Source: Triatoma infestans (lineage: Eukaryota; Arthropoda; Insecta; Hemiptera; Reduviidae). Taken from it: DNA of 64,000 bases. A program made the translations under genes and the position numbers. The notes beneath the pieces are model-generated. The model did not search any database, was not told where the DNA came from, and saw nothing but the letters and a program-made list of their open reading frames with translations. Each line of letters starts with the position of its first letter. The stretch's first letter is position 1. Positions 22,580-34,258 of this stretch are shown piece by piece. The stretch spans positions 1 to 64,000 of the forward strand of contig JAAEAF010003144.1 in assembly GCA_011037195.1 (NCBI GenBank), in the 5' to 3' direction.

Positions 22580-23170
22580 TATTCTATCCTCCTACTTCAC
22601 CTGACAGGTGTACAAGCTTCTACATAATCTCGGAATGAGAGGAACGCTATCCTTTAGGAGGTTATTAGTGACTTTTCCAACTGCCCACACAATCTGCAGG
22701 CGCTATAACTTCCCAAGCCTGGCTTCTTCAGATGGCATCTGAGTCTACTAATGCTCCGTCAGATATCCGTCAGCTTAAAGCCTATTTCTGCTCAGACTGA
22801 TGCAGGCCTATGATCTTTTCCAGCCTTAGCTTCCCAGATAAAGCTTAACCAGCCTCAATGCTGGGAGAGTTCTCCATTGCCATGTTATCTTTATTTTTCT
22901 CCTCGCTCCTACTCTTCTTGAAAAGACTGGTGATATTCTATAAAAGGTTTTTTGCTCCTTAAGGCGGCTTACTGCGCCTTCTTTGTCAGGGTACCGGCCA
23001 TCTAGTTATACTCCACGCCAACAAGTTCTGGTACTCAATATAGGGGAATCATATTGTTCCTGCCCAAGTTGTTGATTTTTACCGTGGCATTGAAATACCA
23101 TTTTCTAATTAATGACACACAAGAGCTCAATGCTTCAATGGCGTGCCTGGCTATCGGAGAGGATCACAAT
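22580..23170 (-). pseudogene. RNase H-bearing LINE relic
   Basis: Reading the minus strand downward: a decayed RNase H segment (SDSQA with a following AIEAL, near 23150), then a WVPGH-like position now reading VPELVGVE near 23000. A post-RNase H CHLKKPGL plus ACRLCG knuckle follows near 22720-22770. Multiple stops and frameshifts break it. The order matches I/Jockey-group LINEs with RNase H, the same group as 6603-7120 and 41.25-41.56 kb. No tail could be defined. Confidence 0.55.
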
Positions 23171-23199
23171 CTCTAAACAAATACATAAACCCAAGACTT

Positions 23200-23465
23200 T
23201 TATTTGAAACATTATTCTCAAAAAAAAAAAAGTATAGGATGTTGTTGGAGGGAGTTGAGGTTGAAGGCTGCCTTCTGTAATGGCTGGTCAGTAGAACGGA
23301 TGCTTCTACAGCAAGATGCTTGCGCGAACTAAATTCTAAAAATGCTCAGTCAAATTCTGTCATTAAGAAAAATAATATATATCATTCATAACTTGAGAAT
23401 TGTAATGAGAAAGTTGTGTGTGTGTTTTTCATCGGATTTTCAAGAGAAACTATTCAATCATGACC
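23200..23465 (+). repeat. Repeat U, 3' part
   Basis: TTTGAAACATTATTCTCAAAA followed by the GAGAAAGTTGTGTGTGTG end block near 23408 and an ATCGGATTTTC edge. Confidence 0.5.
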
Positions 23466-26400
23466 TTAACTTTTATTTCGGACTTGACACGTTAACCCGA
23501 GCGCAAACCTGATCCCTTTGGCTATAACATTGTCCAAGTTATTTAATCAATGTTACAATCAAAAAGAGAAATCATTAATGAAATAGTTCATAAAAAAGAT
23601 AGCAATTAATTCAATTATTGTATTTATTTAAATAAAATAAAAATTAAAGTTATTATACTGTACTCATAAAACTTATTACATCAATTAAATATTAATGAAC
23701 TTATAAAAAGATATTTCTCAAATGGAAAAATATTGTCGCAGATTTGTTTATGGCAGATTTTTAGCAATTATTGTTTTTTGCTTTTGTAATTTGAAAATAG
23801 TTACTTAATTGACTAGTGAGTAAAAAAATGGTACTTTTACTCACTCGAGTTTAGATTGCCTTTCAGGCTTCTGAAAGAAAGTTCAGCAAAAATCATAATT
23901 TTAAATATACTTTGGTTTTTTCTGCAACAGTTAAAATCATAAAAAAAAATTATATGAGATATAATCTTAAAACATTTCTAATGAAAGAGGGAATATTGCT
24001 ATCATAAAGTTAAGAAGTTATGTTAACGTTTAACCATAGTATATTAAGCTTTTGATATTTGCTTTATTGTCATATTGATATTAAAAATGTTTACACAAAT
24101 ATTTCATTTAAGAACTTATATTTTACTTTAATATTATTAATATATAACGGAGACTTCATCAAACTCTTCAAAATTTGTTAAATTAAATGATGACGAGGTT
24201 GTTATTAATTTTAATCTCTAGAGATAAAAAAAAAAAATTGTACACACTAGAGATTACAAGTAATAATTAAAGCGCCGATTTTAATTTAATAATTTTTACA
24301 TTGCCACAGTGTTGCACAAAAGTGTAAATTATTTTCTTGTCTTCCTTAAATTCAGAAAGACAAATCTTATATCTTGTTTAAATGCTGTTTCTGAATAATT
24401 ATTTTTATTAAATGTTTAATTTGACAGTGACAAGTTATTGAAAAATCTGCCATTTATTTTTAACATTGCTAATAAAAAGAATAAAAAGTTTGGGACTTTT
24501 CACGAAATTAAAAAAAAAATCTTTTAATAATACATAATTTCAATTTAAATTATTTTCTGGCTCAGTGGCGCCACCAAAATCTTTTCAAAATCCAGAATTT
24601 ATGAAAACAAACCAAACTAAATAATAATAATAACATAAAAAGAAATAAAAAACAAAACACATTCACGCGTGCATGTCATAACCTGTTTCAACGATCAAAA
24701 GTTTCCCGCACATTCACTTTCACAAGTAACAGAATGCGCTCGCCAATACTCGCGATGCGCCCTCCTATTCGCCCACTTAACGCCTGCGCAGTACAATTCT
24801 AAAGTTTTGTTGTTTTTTGTGCGTATAATTTGTTATTTTTAGTATATATATTTTTTAAATGTTTTTTATTTATTTTATTATGAACGTAGTTGATGCGTCC
24901 ACATTAATTACACCTAAAACATTACACAAAACAAAACAAAAAAATAAACTATTACTTCGTTCGATTATCTAGAATCGATTAATTAATAAGCAATAGTCAA
25001 TTTTTTTTTAAATAAACAGCAAAAACAAATAAAAATAAAATTAGTTTTAATCAAAGGGGGTGAATATTAAATAGGGGGTATCAGTGCAATTAGGATTTTA
25101 GGTCAAAAACAAAAAATATAAACAAAAGAGGGGACTAACACATCAACATTTCTGTAAACCTATTTGGGGGTATGTGCTCTGGGGGTATAATTTTTATTGG
25201 CCGAACAACATTCATATAGCCATAATGGGTGGCCTCAAAGAGCAGTGGTGTGCTTTGAAAGTCCATCATGTCTGGGGAAGATTCAATCAGTAAGTTTTTA
25301 TTTTCATATTTAAGACCCTTGTAAGTATTAATCATTTCTGTAATAATAATTTTACCACAATAATGGCAATGTGACTTATAAGTTAATAAACAATTCACTA
25401 AAACTTAACCTTCAATAAAAAACCATTCCAAAATAGCTCGGTTCTTTGGCCATCCTCAGTTTTGAACAATCTTTATTTATATGCAACTTCAAATAATTCT
25501 TTAGTGTTATGCTGAAAGGGAAATAACGTTGAAGTTATGGTGAAACAAATTTAACATTATAGACATGATACAGCCCGACACACTTTGTAGAAATCTTTCT
25601 AGAAAGCTTGTTCTAGAAAAAGGTTGTAGAGATTATGTCCATCCTCGCTTGTTTACAGCACTCCGGACTATTGGGAACTTCTTTCTCATTTTGAAAAGTA
25701 TCAAAACAGTTCACTTGGCAATTTTGCAAAAGTTACATTGATGGCTTATAAAACTGCATGCATTACTGACTCAAACATATTACTGTAAAAAAGTGAGGTA
25801 CTAAAACCATAAGCCACTCTATCAAAATGCGAAGTAGGTCATTACCAATTTGGTTCTGAAATTTTCTAGAAACCTAAAAGAGTTAACTAGGGCTGGTCTT
25901 CTTATCCAAGTATTTGGATAAGAGCATACTACTAGAGCATAATGGGAATCTTACGAAACGAGGATCTCCTCGGGAAAAGGAAGTACCCATTCTTTGTAGG
26001 CCAGCTCACATAGGTTAGGCGCATTCCTCTACTTCGTTAATCCTAAACCGTTGTTGGCATGTCTTTGGATACTTCTCCATCTAGCTTCCAGGAATGAATA
26101 GCTACAAAGTATTCGGTGATTAAGCGCAGTAGGTTGTCGCAGTCTAAAATACTGATTATTCTGTGTGGGCTGTTGCCAGTGAGCCGTTGCTGTGCTTTTT
26201 CCACGTACTCTTCCCAAAATGCCCTCAGCTGACCTCCTTTTTTGTAGGGTTCGTTAGCGAAAAGCCATTCATTATGGTCACATCTTTGGTCTATGGAAGG
26301 TCTTCGGAAGAGCTGAGGTGTTTTTCCTGTAGGTTATTGTCTGGCAATGTTGATTTTGTCTTTGGATTAGCCGATTGGTCCAAGAGGACTGTGGATGGTG

Positions 26401-28025
26401 GAGGGTCTGGTTCATCCACAATAGATGATAATATATTTATTTATAGTGTACTGTGACCAAAACATTTTGCTCCTACCTGCCACATGAGATCTCTCAGCAT
26501 GCAGGATTCCATCCATTTTAAATTCTCTGAGAAATCGACAATCTGAGAAGGTTCTAGGCAATTTTTGTTTTCTCTGGAGGGTTCAGTGCACTGTGGTCAC
26601 CATGGTCTATTGTGCTACCCCTATACGTGAGGCTGCACCCCTTCCAAGTTAAGGTATTCGAGAAATCTCAGAATCTTGGAAGGTTCTAGGGAGGATATGT
26701 ACGCCTCCTCTGTCTGGTAAGTACGCGGGTTACTTCTAGATACGATATACCTTCCTCCAATATTCGGTAAGTACCCAGACTTCTAAATCTTTTGTGGAAG
26801 TTGGCGTCGTAGTCCGCTAGAAGGTTTACTGAAGTCTCCTCCATCAGCGCAAAGAATCTTGCCCAGCTTGTTCAAATGTCCCTAGAGTCTACAATGCATC
26901 ATGTCCCTAGAGTCTACAATGCATCATGAGGAAACCTGTCAGCATGAAAAGTTATTTTTTTATTCAATTTTCATGCACATCTTAGAACTCTACAGGTAGT
27001 ACCTATCCAGAACAGCCTTATCATTTACCTTCTATGCTAATATGCCAGGGAATAGGTTAGCTTTAGGATAACCGGCTGGCCAGTCATTGAGTTTGCCGGA
27101 GCTTCCTAATAGTTTTATTACTATGGAATAAATCTTCGAGCTATTTGGAAGGAAAGTATTGTCTAAGTCACTGGTACTCCATAATTACTCAACCAATAAT
27201 ATTAAACAAAAAAAACATTACAAGGGTCATAAATTTGAATTCTATCATATTTTCCATTTTGGGTGATCCAGAAACAAAGCGGTCCAAGCCATGCGGGACA
27301 TGATTCCAATAATATTTGTTGTCTTTTTTTTAAAATAAAAATTTTCAGATCTTTATATTTTCCATAACAATTTTCTTTCAAACAAACAAGAAAAAATGAA
27401 TAAAAAAAAAAAATAAAACTCTGCAAACCACCTAACAAACATTCGCCAAGATTGGAATTTTTCTCGCATGAAATATCATAATTTTCTTTGTAAATTTATA
27501 TTTGTCTTGTTTCTAGACAAGGCATCTTCATTTGAGGGTGAAATTAAAACAAAAACAAAACAAGGAAATCAAACAAAAACGAAATCAAAAAAGAGAGGGG
27601 GCCACAGAGCCATGCAATCTATTTTTAATTTCAATCGCCAAAAAAAAGTAAATAAATAAATAAATTAAAAACATCTAATTTTCTTAATACGTCTCATAAA
27701 ATACATATATTTATTTTCTTCCATTTTTACATTTATAAAAAAATTTCAAAAAAATAAAATAAAAATACGAGCAAATATCCAAGGCAAGACACAGAAGGAG
27801 ATTGTTCCAAATTGCTTTCTTAAAATCTAAACTTAAATAACTAAAATAATCTCATTTTTAAAAGTGCATAACAATGATAAATTTTTTTTATCTTTTTCAA
27901 AAAACAATGCAATTTAAAGGTTTTCTTTTGGAATAACAAGGTTTTTCTAAATGAAAAAAAGAAGAGAGTATTTTCATAGAAACAATACTGCATAGAACAT
28001 GTTTTTTGGGCGAAAATCAAACAAT
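23466..28025. other. No confident gene
   Basis: Mostly AT-rich. A GC-richer patch at 24660-24795 contains GCCTGCGCAGTAC. A minus-strand frame at 25135-25398 (87 codons, with CHYCGK) is not recognised. The 26030-27150 stretch is less AT-rich than its surroundings but no family is seen; a 25-bp tandem duplication (TGTCCCTAGAGTCTACAATG core) lies at about 26877-26927. Part of this may be 3' UTR of the receptor gene upstream on the minus strand. Confidence 0.4.
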
Positions 28026-28029
28026 TTTT

Positions 28030-28360
28030 ACTTTCTTTAACTGCTGTTCGAGAAAGTATTGTAATCGTGTCAAATTATTGGTATCGAAAATAAATGTTTT
28101 GAGGTGCCCTGAGTCCAAAAAAAGTGGGTTTTAGAAAATGGTCTGAATGTGTGTATGAGTGTGTGAGAACCGCGTAGCTCGAAATGGTCTGAATGTGTGT
28201 ATGAGTGTGTGAGAACCGCGTAGCTCGAAATGGTCTGAATGTGTGTATGAGTGTGTGAGAACCGCGTAGCTCGAAATGGTCTGAATGTGAGTATGAGTGT
28301 GTGAGAACCGCGTAGCTCGAAAACGAAAAATCGCAGTAAATTCAAAACTGATATTCAGTA
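28030..28360 (+). repeat. Repeat U, partial copy with internal minisatellite
   Basis: The ACTTTCTTTAACTGC and GAGAAAGTATTGTAATCGTG edge near 28030-28070 and the CTCGAAAACGAAAAATCGCAG block at 28316-28336 bracket an expanded region. The G-T-rich segment that is a TG run in other copies is here a 46-bp tandem repeat. Confidence 0.6.
28136..28319. repeat. 46-bp minisatellite, four copies
   Basis: Four near-identical 46-bp units starting GAAATGGTCTGAATGTG and ending ACCGCGTAGCTC. Only the fourth unit has a visible change (GTGAGTATG for GTGTGTATG). The long minus-strand frame over it is a by-product of the period. Confidence 0.9.
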
Positions 28361-28891
28361 TGGGCGTGACCCTGAGAAATATTTAATCCAATTAAAAAAT
28401 TATATCCAAACTTGTACATCTTTTATTTTTCTTCTTCATTCATTTATTTGCAACTTTATATACACAATAAGCAACGAGATAAACAAAGTGTACAGTGTCG
28501 AGATAATATCCGAATATTATTTCGTAACATTGGTGTTCAATGCCCAACGTCACGAGGCCAGTTCAGACGCTGTGTGTCTTGAAAAGTATTCGAATTTTTT
28601 TTTAAATTAATGACTTTTTGTTTGAATATTTTTAACATGCAGGTCGAACCAAAAAACATATTCTATGGTAAAAAAAGGAAATTATAATAAATTGGGATTT
28701 CATTATGGAGAGGAAAATTTGTGTAGCGTGTGCTTTTTGTTTCAAAGAAAAATTAAAATAAAAACAGGAAAATAGAGGTTTTTCTCTTTTTTGAAATACT
28801 CTTTCAAGGATGATTATTTTATCTTGATTTACTAATGAATAAAAAATAAACTCTTTCATATTATTAAATAAATTAATAAATAATTTCTAAA

Positions 28892-29114
28892 TTAAACATA
28901 CTGCACTGGAGAGGTTTCCTCTTTTGGACAGCATGTAAAACAGCATGGAAATGCGCATTGCAATGTATTCTTGAATGCTTCTCTGAAATCTCTATTGAAA
29001 TATGCATATATCAATGGATTTAATGCAGAATTGAAATAGCCAATCCAAAATAGTACGGCCACCACAACATCTGGACAGTAGCAAGTATCGCCGCACAGCG
29101 TCGTAATCACGTAC
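28892..29114 (-). CDS. Octbeta2R: Octopamine beta-type receptor, terminal exon (TM7 and C-terminus)
   Basis: Reverse-strand exon from the acceptor TTGCAG (just above 29114) to TAA at 28894-28892. The first base completes a Trp codon started in the exon at 49657. It encodes the third extracellular loop ([12 protein letters not shown]), TM7 with [20 protein letters not shown] (the class A NPxxY motif as NPLIY), helix 8 ([11 protein letters not shown]) and a short tail with Cys clusters suited to palmitoylation, ending SPVQYV. Octopamine beta receptors are Gs-coupled plasma-membrane receptors that raise cAMP. The [24 protein letters not shown] stretch is characteristic of this class; assignment to subtype 2 is from memory and provisional. 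The tail is short, so an alternative last exon is possible. Confidence 0.9.
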
Positions 29115-29410
29115 CTGCAACATGAATCAAACAGAACAATTAACTATATTATATCTTCACATTATAGCTATATTCAATTTATCCGATTTTTGCTAAACTA
29201 TTGAAAATCCTGGCCTGGTAGTCAATTTTGAAGTTCTTATAAAAATGTTGAATAGCTCTTGAGCAATTGACATCGCCAATTCGATGTCTATTGTTTGATG
29301 TTACTGAGGTGATTTGTCAACCCTTTTGGCCTAAAATATTTATTGTTTATTACATATTTTTGCATATTTAACATATGTCTCTAATCCTAGAGTTCGTGGT
29401 TTCAACCGTT

Positions 29411-29537
29411 ACGCCGCTGAAAAGCTGGGACCCAAACAGACAGACATTCTTGTTATGTACCTAACTGAGGAAGTACGTCGCTGAAAAGCTGGGACCCAAA
29501 CAGACAGACATTCTTGTTATGTATCTAACTGAGGAAG
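29411..29537. repeat. 64-bp tandem duplication
   Basis: Two copies of a 64-bp unit (ACGCCGCTGAAAAGCTGGG... and ACGTCGCTGAAAAGCTGGG...) differing at about two positions, hence recent. Confidence 0.9.
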
Positions 29538-29618
29538 AGATGATTTTACTTTTGTTGCAAGAACAAGAAGTTTTGTCAAGTTTTCACTGAAATTTTGTTA
29601 GAAATCCCTTGATTATGG

Positions 29619-29854
29619 AAAAATAATTTTAGTAAGGAAGGGAATAGCTGAGTGGTTAGCGTACTGGATCCTGCGCAAGGACTCGTTGGAGTCCAGCTGT
29701 GCTGCTCTTAGATTTCTTCTTCCTAGGAACCTCTATACCTGGTGATGGAGGTTGTCTGTAAGGAGAGAATACTGTCCGGAGGCCGGCAGTGCACTGAGAA
29801 GGCGCCAAGGACCATAGATGTTAAATTAAACAAAGAAGAACAAAAATAATTTTA
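29619..29854 (+). mobile_element. tRNA-derived SINE, copy 1, with 13-bp target duplication
   Basis: The body 29632-29841 is flanked by AAAAATAATTTTA (29619-29631 and 29842-29854). A tRNA-like head has box A TAGCTGAGTGGTTAGCG (29645-29661) and a decayed box B CGTTGGAGTCC (29684-29694), the internal RNA polymerase III promoter. A shared body with CCGGAGGCCGGCAGTGCACTG and an A/T-rich end follow. A second copy is at 59.64-59.85 kb. The aminoacyl stem does not close, so it is not a tRNA gene. The partner LINE is not identified. Confidence 0.85.
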
Positions 29855-29869
29855 TCCAATTGTCTTAGT

Positions 29870-30650
29870 CTGTATGCTTGTGTGGGGTGTGTGTGAACAA
29901 AAGCTCTCACAATCGAAAAAATCACAGGAATTGAAACTTGATACTCCGTTTAGATACGATCACCATACGCAACAGGAAACTTCCGATCCAAATCCATCGA
30001 CCAGAAATGCAACTTTACTGAATCGTTTTTATTTTTTCAGCGATTTTCTTTTATACTAACTGCGATATACAGACTATCACTTTTATATGAAACTTTATTC
30101 TGGGAAAATTCATTTTTTGAGGGTTCCGGAAGTGCAGCAACATTAAGTTTCCCTCTAAAGTGACATTCCATTACAACCTACAGTGCAAAAATATATATAA
30201 TAAGATTTTTGAAGTCGAGGATCAGTTTGAAGAAAATTGGAAAAGCGGAAGGCGAATCTACAGAATAGATTATCAAGAGTTTTTGCGAAAACGGCGATTT
30301 TTCTTATAAACAATAAATGCTGACTGTATAATTTTAAGCCCATCACTTTAACTTTAATCATTTTTTTCGGAAAAATTGAATTCAGGGCCTTGGTAAAATA
30401 AAATTAACTTTACAGTGCCGTTAGGTTTTGTTGTGGGAGGATGGGGATAGAAGTTGCTGCCTAGCAATGTTACAATTACATTCAGGAAATGTTATTCCAC
30501 ACTACAACTTACTTCAGCACAGCACATATATTTATAATATGCTAATGTCAATAATTTAACGTTTAGTAAAAGATGCAAGTTTGAAGATTGTAGCCATTTT
30601 TAGTGAGAGAAACACGTATACGTTGTATTACACCAGATTTGTTTATCCTT
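29870..30650 (+). repeat. Repeat U, long copy
   Basis: GTGTGTGAACAAAAGCTCTC near 29888, ATCGAAAAAATCACAGGAATT near 29914, ATGCAACTTTACTGAATCG near 30007, a CACTTTTATATGAAAC block near 30080 and an AGTGAGAGAAACACG end near 30603. The frame at 29874-30059 is repeat sequence. Confidence 0.6.
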
Positions 30651-33415
30651 TAATGTCTGTAAAAATGGATAAACAACTCCCCAAAAAGGACCTTTCTAAA
30701 CGGTGAACTTTAATAAAAAAGAAAATATATTTGCTTATCGTTCTCACATTCTCTCAAATATAAATAAATAGCCTCTAGTCCTGTTTGAAAAACTGATATC
30801 TCTTGTTCACTTACCCGAATGAAAAATCCAATCGATCTTTGTATCTCTATCGCCAACAACTGACATCCATTAGTTCTATACTTAAAGGAAAACACCTTTC
30901 ACTAAGTGGGAAAGCTTTCTGCCAGCTTTTCACTTTATTTTTCACCTTACATATAAACTGGTCTTACTCAATTCTCTAAATCAAGCTTTTTCGCCATTTT
31001 CTCTTAAACTATTATTGATTTGTTCGTCTCTATTTCTATTTGGTTTAATTTACTCCTAATTATTTGATTCTCATTTCCTTTAATCAACTTTTCTAGTGTT
31101 TGATAATTTGAAATCCCCTTAGGAGTTTTTTTTATCTTAAGAGGTAATACAGGCCGAGTTGTGTCAGCTCATTGACATTGATTTTCTGACGGAAATTTTG
31201 TTTCATCCGCTCTGATTGAAAAAAGATTATCTCTCTGTGAGTTATAATTGTCAGCAAACTTAAAACAAAAAAAATTGATGTGGAATAATCCCCTTTCTGC
31301 AATATTATTACAATTCCAACTGACAGATTTTCTCCAAACGTCCCCAGTTTGAGTCCAGCAATGTCGCAATTGGATTTTCTCTTCCTAGGCCTCCAAACCT
31401 GGCGATCTATGCCGCCAATTTCCGCCTCCCACCGGCCACGATTACTTGCGAGACCTACCAATGGACAACACATATTGTGCATTGCTCGGTTTTATCTCTC
31501 ACAGCAGATGGTTCCAATTCTGCGAGACCTCGTTTTTAGACAAGCAGCAATTTATTGGGCAGCGCGAACCATGATAGATCTGCTTCCGCAGGCAGGCGTA
31601 ATAAAATTATTAATAAATGGTGTCAGAGATGTATTGAAGCAATATACAACACATAACAACTAATTCAATATTAATTTAATAGAATTCCTTTATCTTTTAA
31701 TTAGTTTTATTACTAGAATGTATACGGAATGAGTGGCTACTCTGAAGTTCAGAAGGTCAAAGGAAAAATAGGATTTATTATCTGACTTCAAAGAGTAGCG
31801 TTGTTTTTATGCATAAAAACTTTTGTAACAACCTATTATTAAGAGCAAATGTTTCAGCCCCACAGGACCTCCTACACGGTCATTGCTCCCCCCCCCCCGT
31901 AAAAATATTAATGGTTTTAAAAGTTATGTAGTATTAATTGAACTGCGTAAGAGAAGAAGCATGTGAGAGGTTCACATTAGATTTTATTTTTGTTGTTCGC
32001 TTTCCTAGATATTATACTTTAATTAACGAATTTCATCAATATAATTTTCTTATCTCCAGGAATCCAGCAGTGATAAACAATATTTATTTGCGCAGAAATA
32101 AATTTCTTTAATAAGCAAATTCTATTAATTTCAGGACAATTGAATTTTCAAGGAGAGTTAGTGCTGGAACTGGAAGTAATATAAGCTTCCCCTTCCAGGT
32201 AAAGTAATGAAATTTTATATAATCAGAATGTTCTAATATTATATTCTGTTTTTCTCTAGTTTTCCTGGAAAACTGTGGGCTTATTATGCAACCCAAGTTC
32301 ATAATAAATTATGATGAAATTACTACCTACCTAAACGGGAACAAGATATGAAAGTGTCAGAATAATGAACGACAATATATGGGGGAAAACTGGAGAAAGT
32401 ATGGTATGGCTGGTCAGGACTTGTCAGTTTAAGAAGTAACATGGTTATCCTGCAACAAAAAGTGCCAAACCATAACTCTCTCGCTGTAATAGGGGAAATA
32501 TTTAAAATTCCAGAGCATCTGTTTTATGACGCGCTCCCCACCCCTACTAAAAAGAGGGTTAACAACCGTTTAAATGCTTTGCCCCCTCATTATAAATATC
32601 TCCAGACACGCCTTTCTATCTGCAGCACCCTTAATAGTCCTATGATGCATTTTTTGTCTTCTTATTTCTACCATATTCCAACCACGCTAGCATGTCTCCA
32701 CCACATTGGATCCTTTTTACTTTCAGCACATGGGTAGAATATAGGTTTTAGCAAAATTTATCCGTTTTCATCTTCGATGTATTTTATATAGGCCTGTGGT
32801 GGAGGTGTATACAAAATACAAATTTTATTTTTATATTTCTCAGATTCTTAATAGGTTGTCTCTACATTCTGAATATGAGCAGATACGGCTTGGATACTCG
32901 AGGTATATGCAAGCAAAAAATAATTTTTCTGCGTTTAATCCGTTCAAGATTTAAAATTTTGTCTGTCTATCAGTGTATTTATATTCGTATCACTTCAAAA
33001 TTACAAAAAAAAAATTTGACAACTCCAATAATATTTTTACTCAATGTCTTAATTGAAAACACTCTCGATTCAAATTTATGTGATTAAATTATAGGAAATT
33101 CGGAATTTTTACTGTTTTTTTTTCCACCAAGAGGTCCTACACCAGGTTATTTCACCCCTTTCACTCGCCTGTTATATATGATCTTTTTCCATAAAAATTT
33201 GTACACCCCATTTCACCCCATTAGGGGTCAAATTTCGAAAAATCCTTGCTTAGTGAGTTTCTACGTCACGAAAGAAACCTACTGTTCCAATTACATCTTT
33301 CTAGACGCAGTAGTTTCGGCTCTGCATTGATGAATCAGTCAGTCAAGCATTTAGGGGCCAGGCAATCGCTTAGTCAAGCATTTCCCATTTGTAGAAAATG
33401 TATTAATTTATTACA
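30651..33415. other. Intronic sequence, no gene seen
   Basis: Several short frames (31132-31482 minus, 31349-31663 plus, 32441-32737 plus) have no recognisable domain. An imperfect 19-bp inverted repeat (GCTACTCTGAAGTTCAGA with its complement) lies at about 31729-31798, and a poly(C) run at 31888-31897. A repeat U end block (AAGAGAAGAAGCATGTGAG) is at about 31949. Confidence 0.45.
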
Positions 33416-33499
33416 GTGTTTCAACCAGATCTTTTTGTTTTTTTACTTTCTCTTAAGCACCGCGATCGTGTCGAATGTTCGAAATTGTGTTTTCACCGG
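33416..33499 (+). repeat. Repeat U, left part, interrupted by gypsy
   Basis: ACTTTCTCTTAAGCACCGCG, then GATCGTGTCGAATG and GTTTTCACCGG, ending at the gypsy LTR. The missing continuation AAATACATGTTTTAAGG resumes at 40894. Confidence 0.7.
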
Positions 33500-33783
33500 A
33501 GTTACGTAACCTTAACCTTTGATTCAGCACACTATCACATCCTCTTCCTGGAACCTTGACATATCACGATAAGCAACATAGAAATCCCTATATATACTCC
33601 CAGTCCCCTCTCATTAGTTAGTTCTGCTATTACCATACACCAGTGCTGTACAAGTGAGTTGTTATTGTTTGTTTAACAGTTGTACTCTTTTTTTTTGTAT
33701 ATGAACTATATTATTATAATTTGTGTATTTTGAGAATAAAAAGTCTTTTTAAAAAGAGGACATCTGTTACGCAAAACCTAACT
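33500..33783 (+). repeat. Gypsy 5' LTR
   Basis: Starts AGTTAC and ends CTAACT, giving the short inverted ends AGTTA/TAACT. TATATATA is at 33589-33596 and the polyadenylation signal AATAAA at 33735-33740, in the U3-R-U5 order expected. Confidence 0.95.
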
Positions 33784-33795
33784 GGCGCCCGAACG
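33783..33795 (+). other. Primer binding site, tRNA-Lys type
   Basis: TGGCGCCCGAAC, beginning with the last LTR base, is complementary to the 3' end of a lysine tRNA of the kind that primes many retroviruses. The match weakens after 12 bases. Confidence 0.7.
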
Positions 33796-34258
33796 TAGTG
33801 ACTCGAACAAGTCATTTTAAAGATTTTTGAAGAATTTGAAGATTCCAGCAGCTCCAGCCCCCTTCTACAAGAAGAATTCGTTCATAGACTCAACTCACCA
33901 AAAGAAAAATCCAAGTCCCAAGAGAGAGAGCAACTCAGCAGCAACAACAACAGGTGTGCAGACTCAGTAATATACTATATCTCTCTTTATATATATTTCA
34001 TTAACCCCCTAAATTAGTAATAATTGATATAAAAACTCCCTTTTATATATCAGCCCCTTATTGAAAGCCCTGTAATCAATTCAAACCCCATAATTAATTA
34101 AAAGGCCCCTATAAAGAAAAGGAAAATAAAGAAAACCCCTATAACAAAATGACATTATATTTAATTTAATATAGTTCAATTTTACATAAATATAGGCATT
34201 TATATTCTGTATTACATATAATTGTAAACACTTGGGCAACGCATATAACACATACATA

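Noticed and set aside
26163..26456. Plus-strand 97-codon frame
   Set aside because: No recognisable domain and overlapping minus frames of similar length; not supported as a gene.
28136..28319. CRISPR-like array of four 46-bp repeats
   Set aside because: Units are directly adjacent with no spacers, in a eukaryotic intron region; it is a minisatellite.
28070..28345. Minus-strand 91-codon frame with repeated SHTLIHTFRPF-type units
   Set aside because: It is the translation of the 46-bp minisatellite; the frame stays open because of the repeat and has no start context or homology.
29645..29694. tRNA gene
   Set aside because: A and B boxes are present but no cloverleaf or acceptor stem closes, and the same sequence recurs at 59.8 kb with a shared non-tRNA body; it is a SINE.
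31349..31663. Plus-strand 104-codon frame with a matching antisense frame
   Set aside because: No motif recognised; both strands are equally open, which argues for chance.
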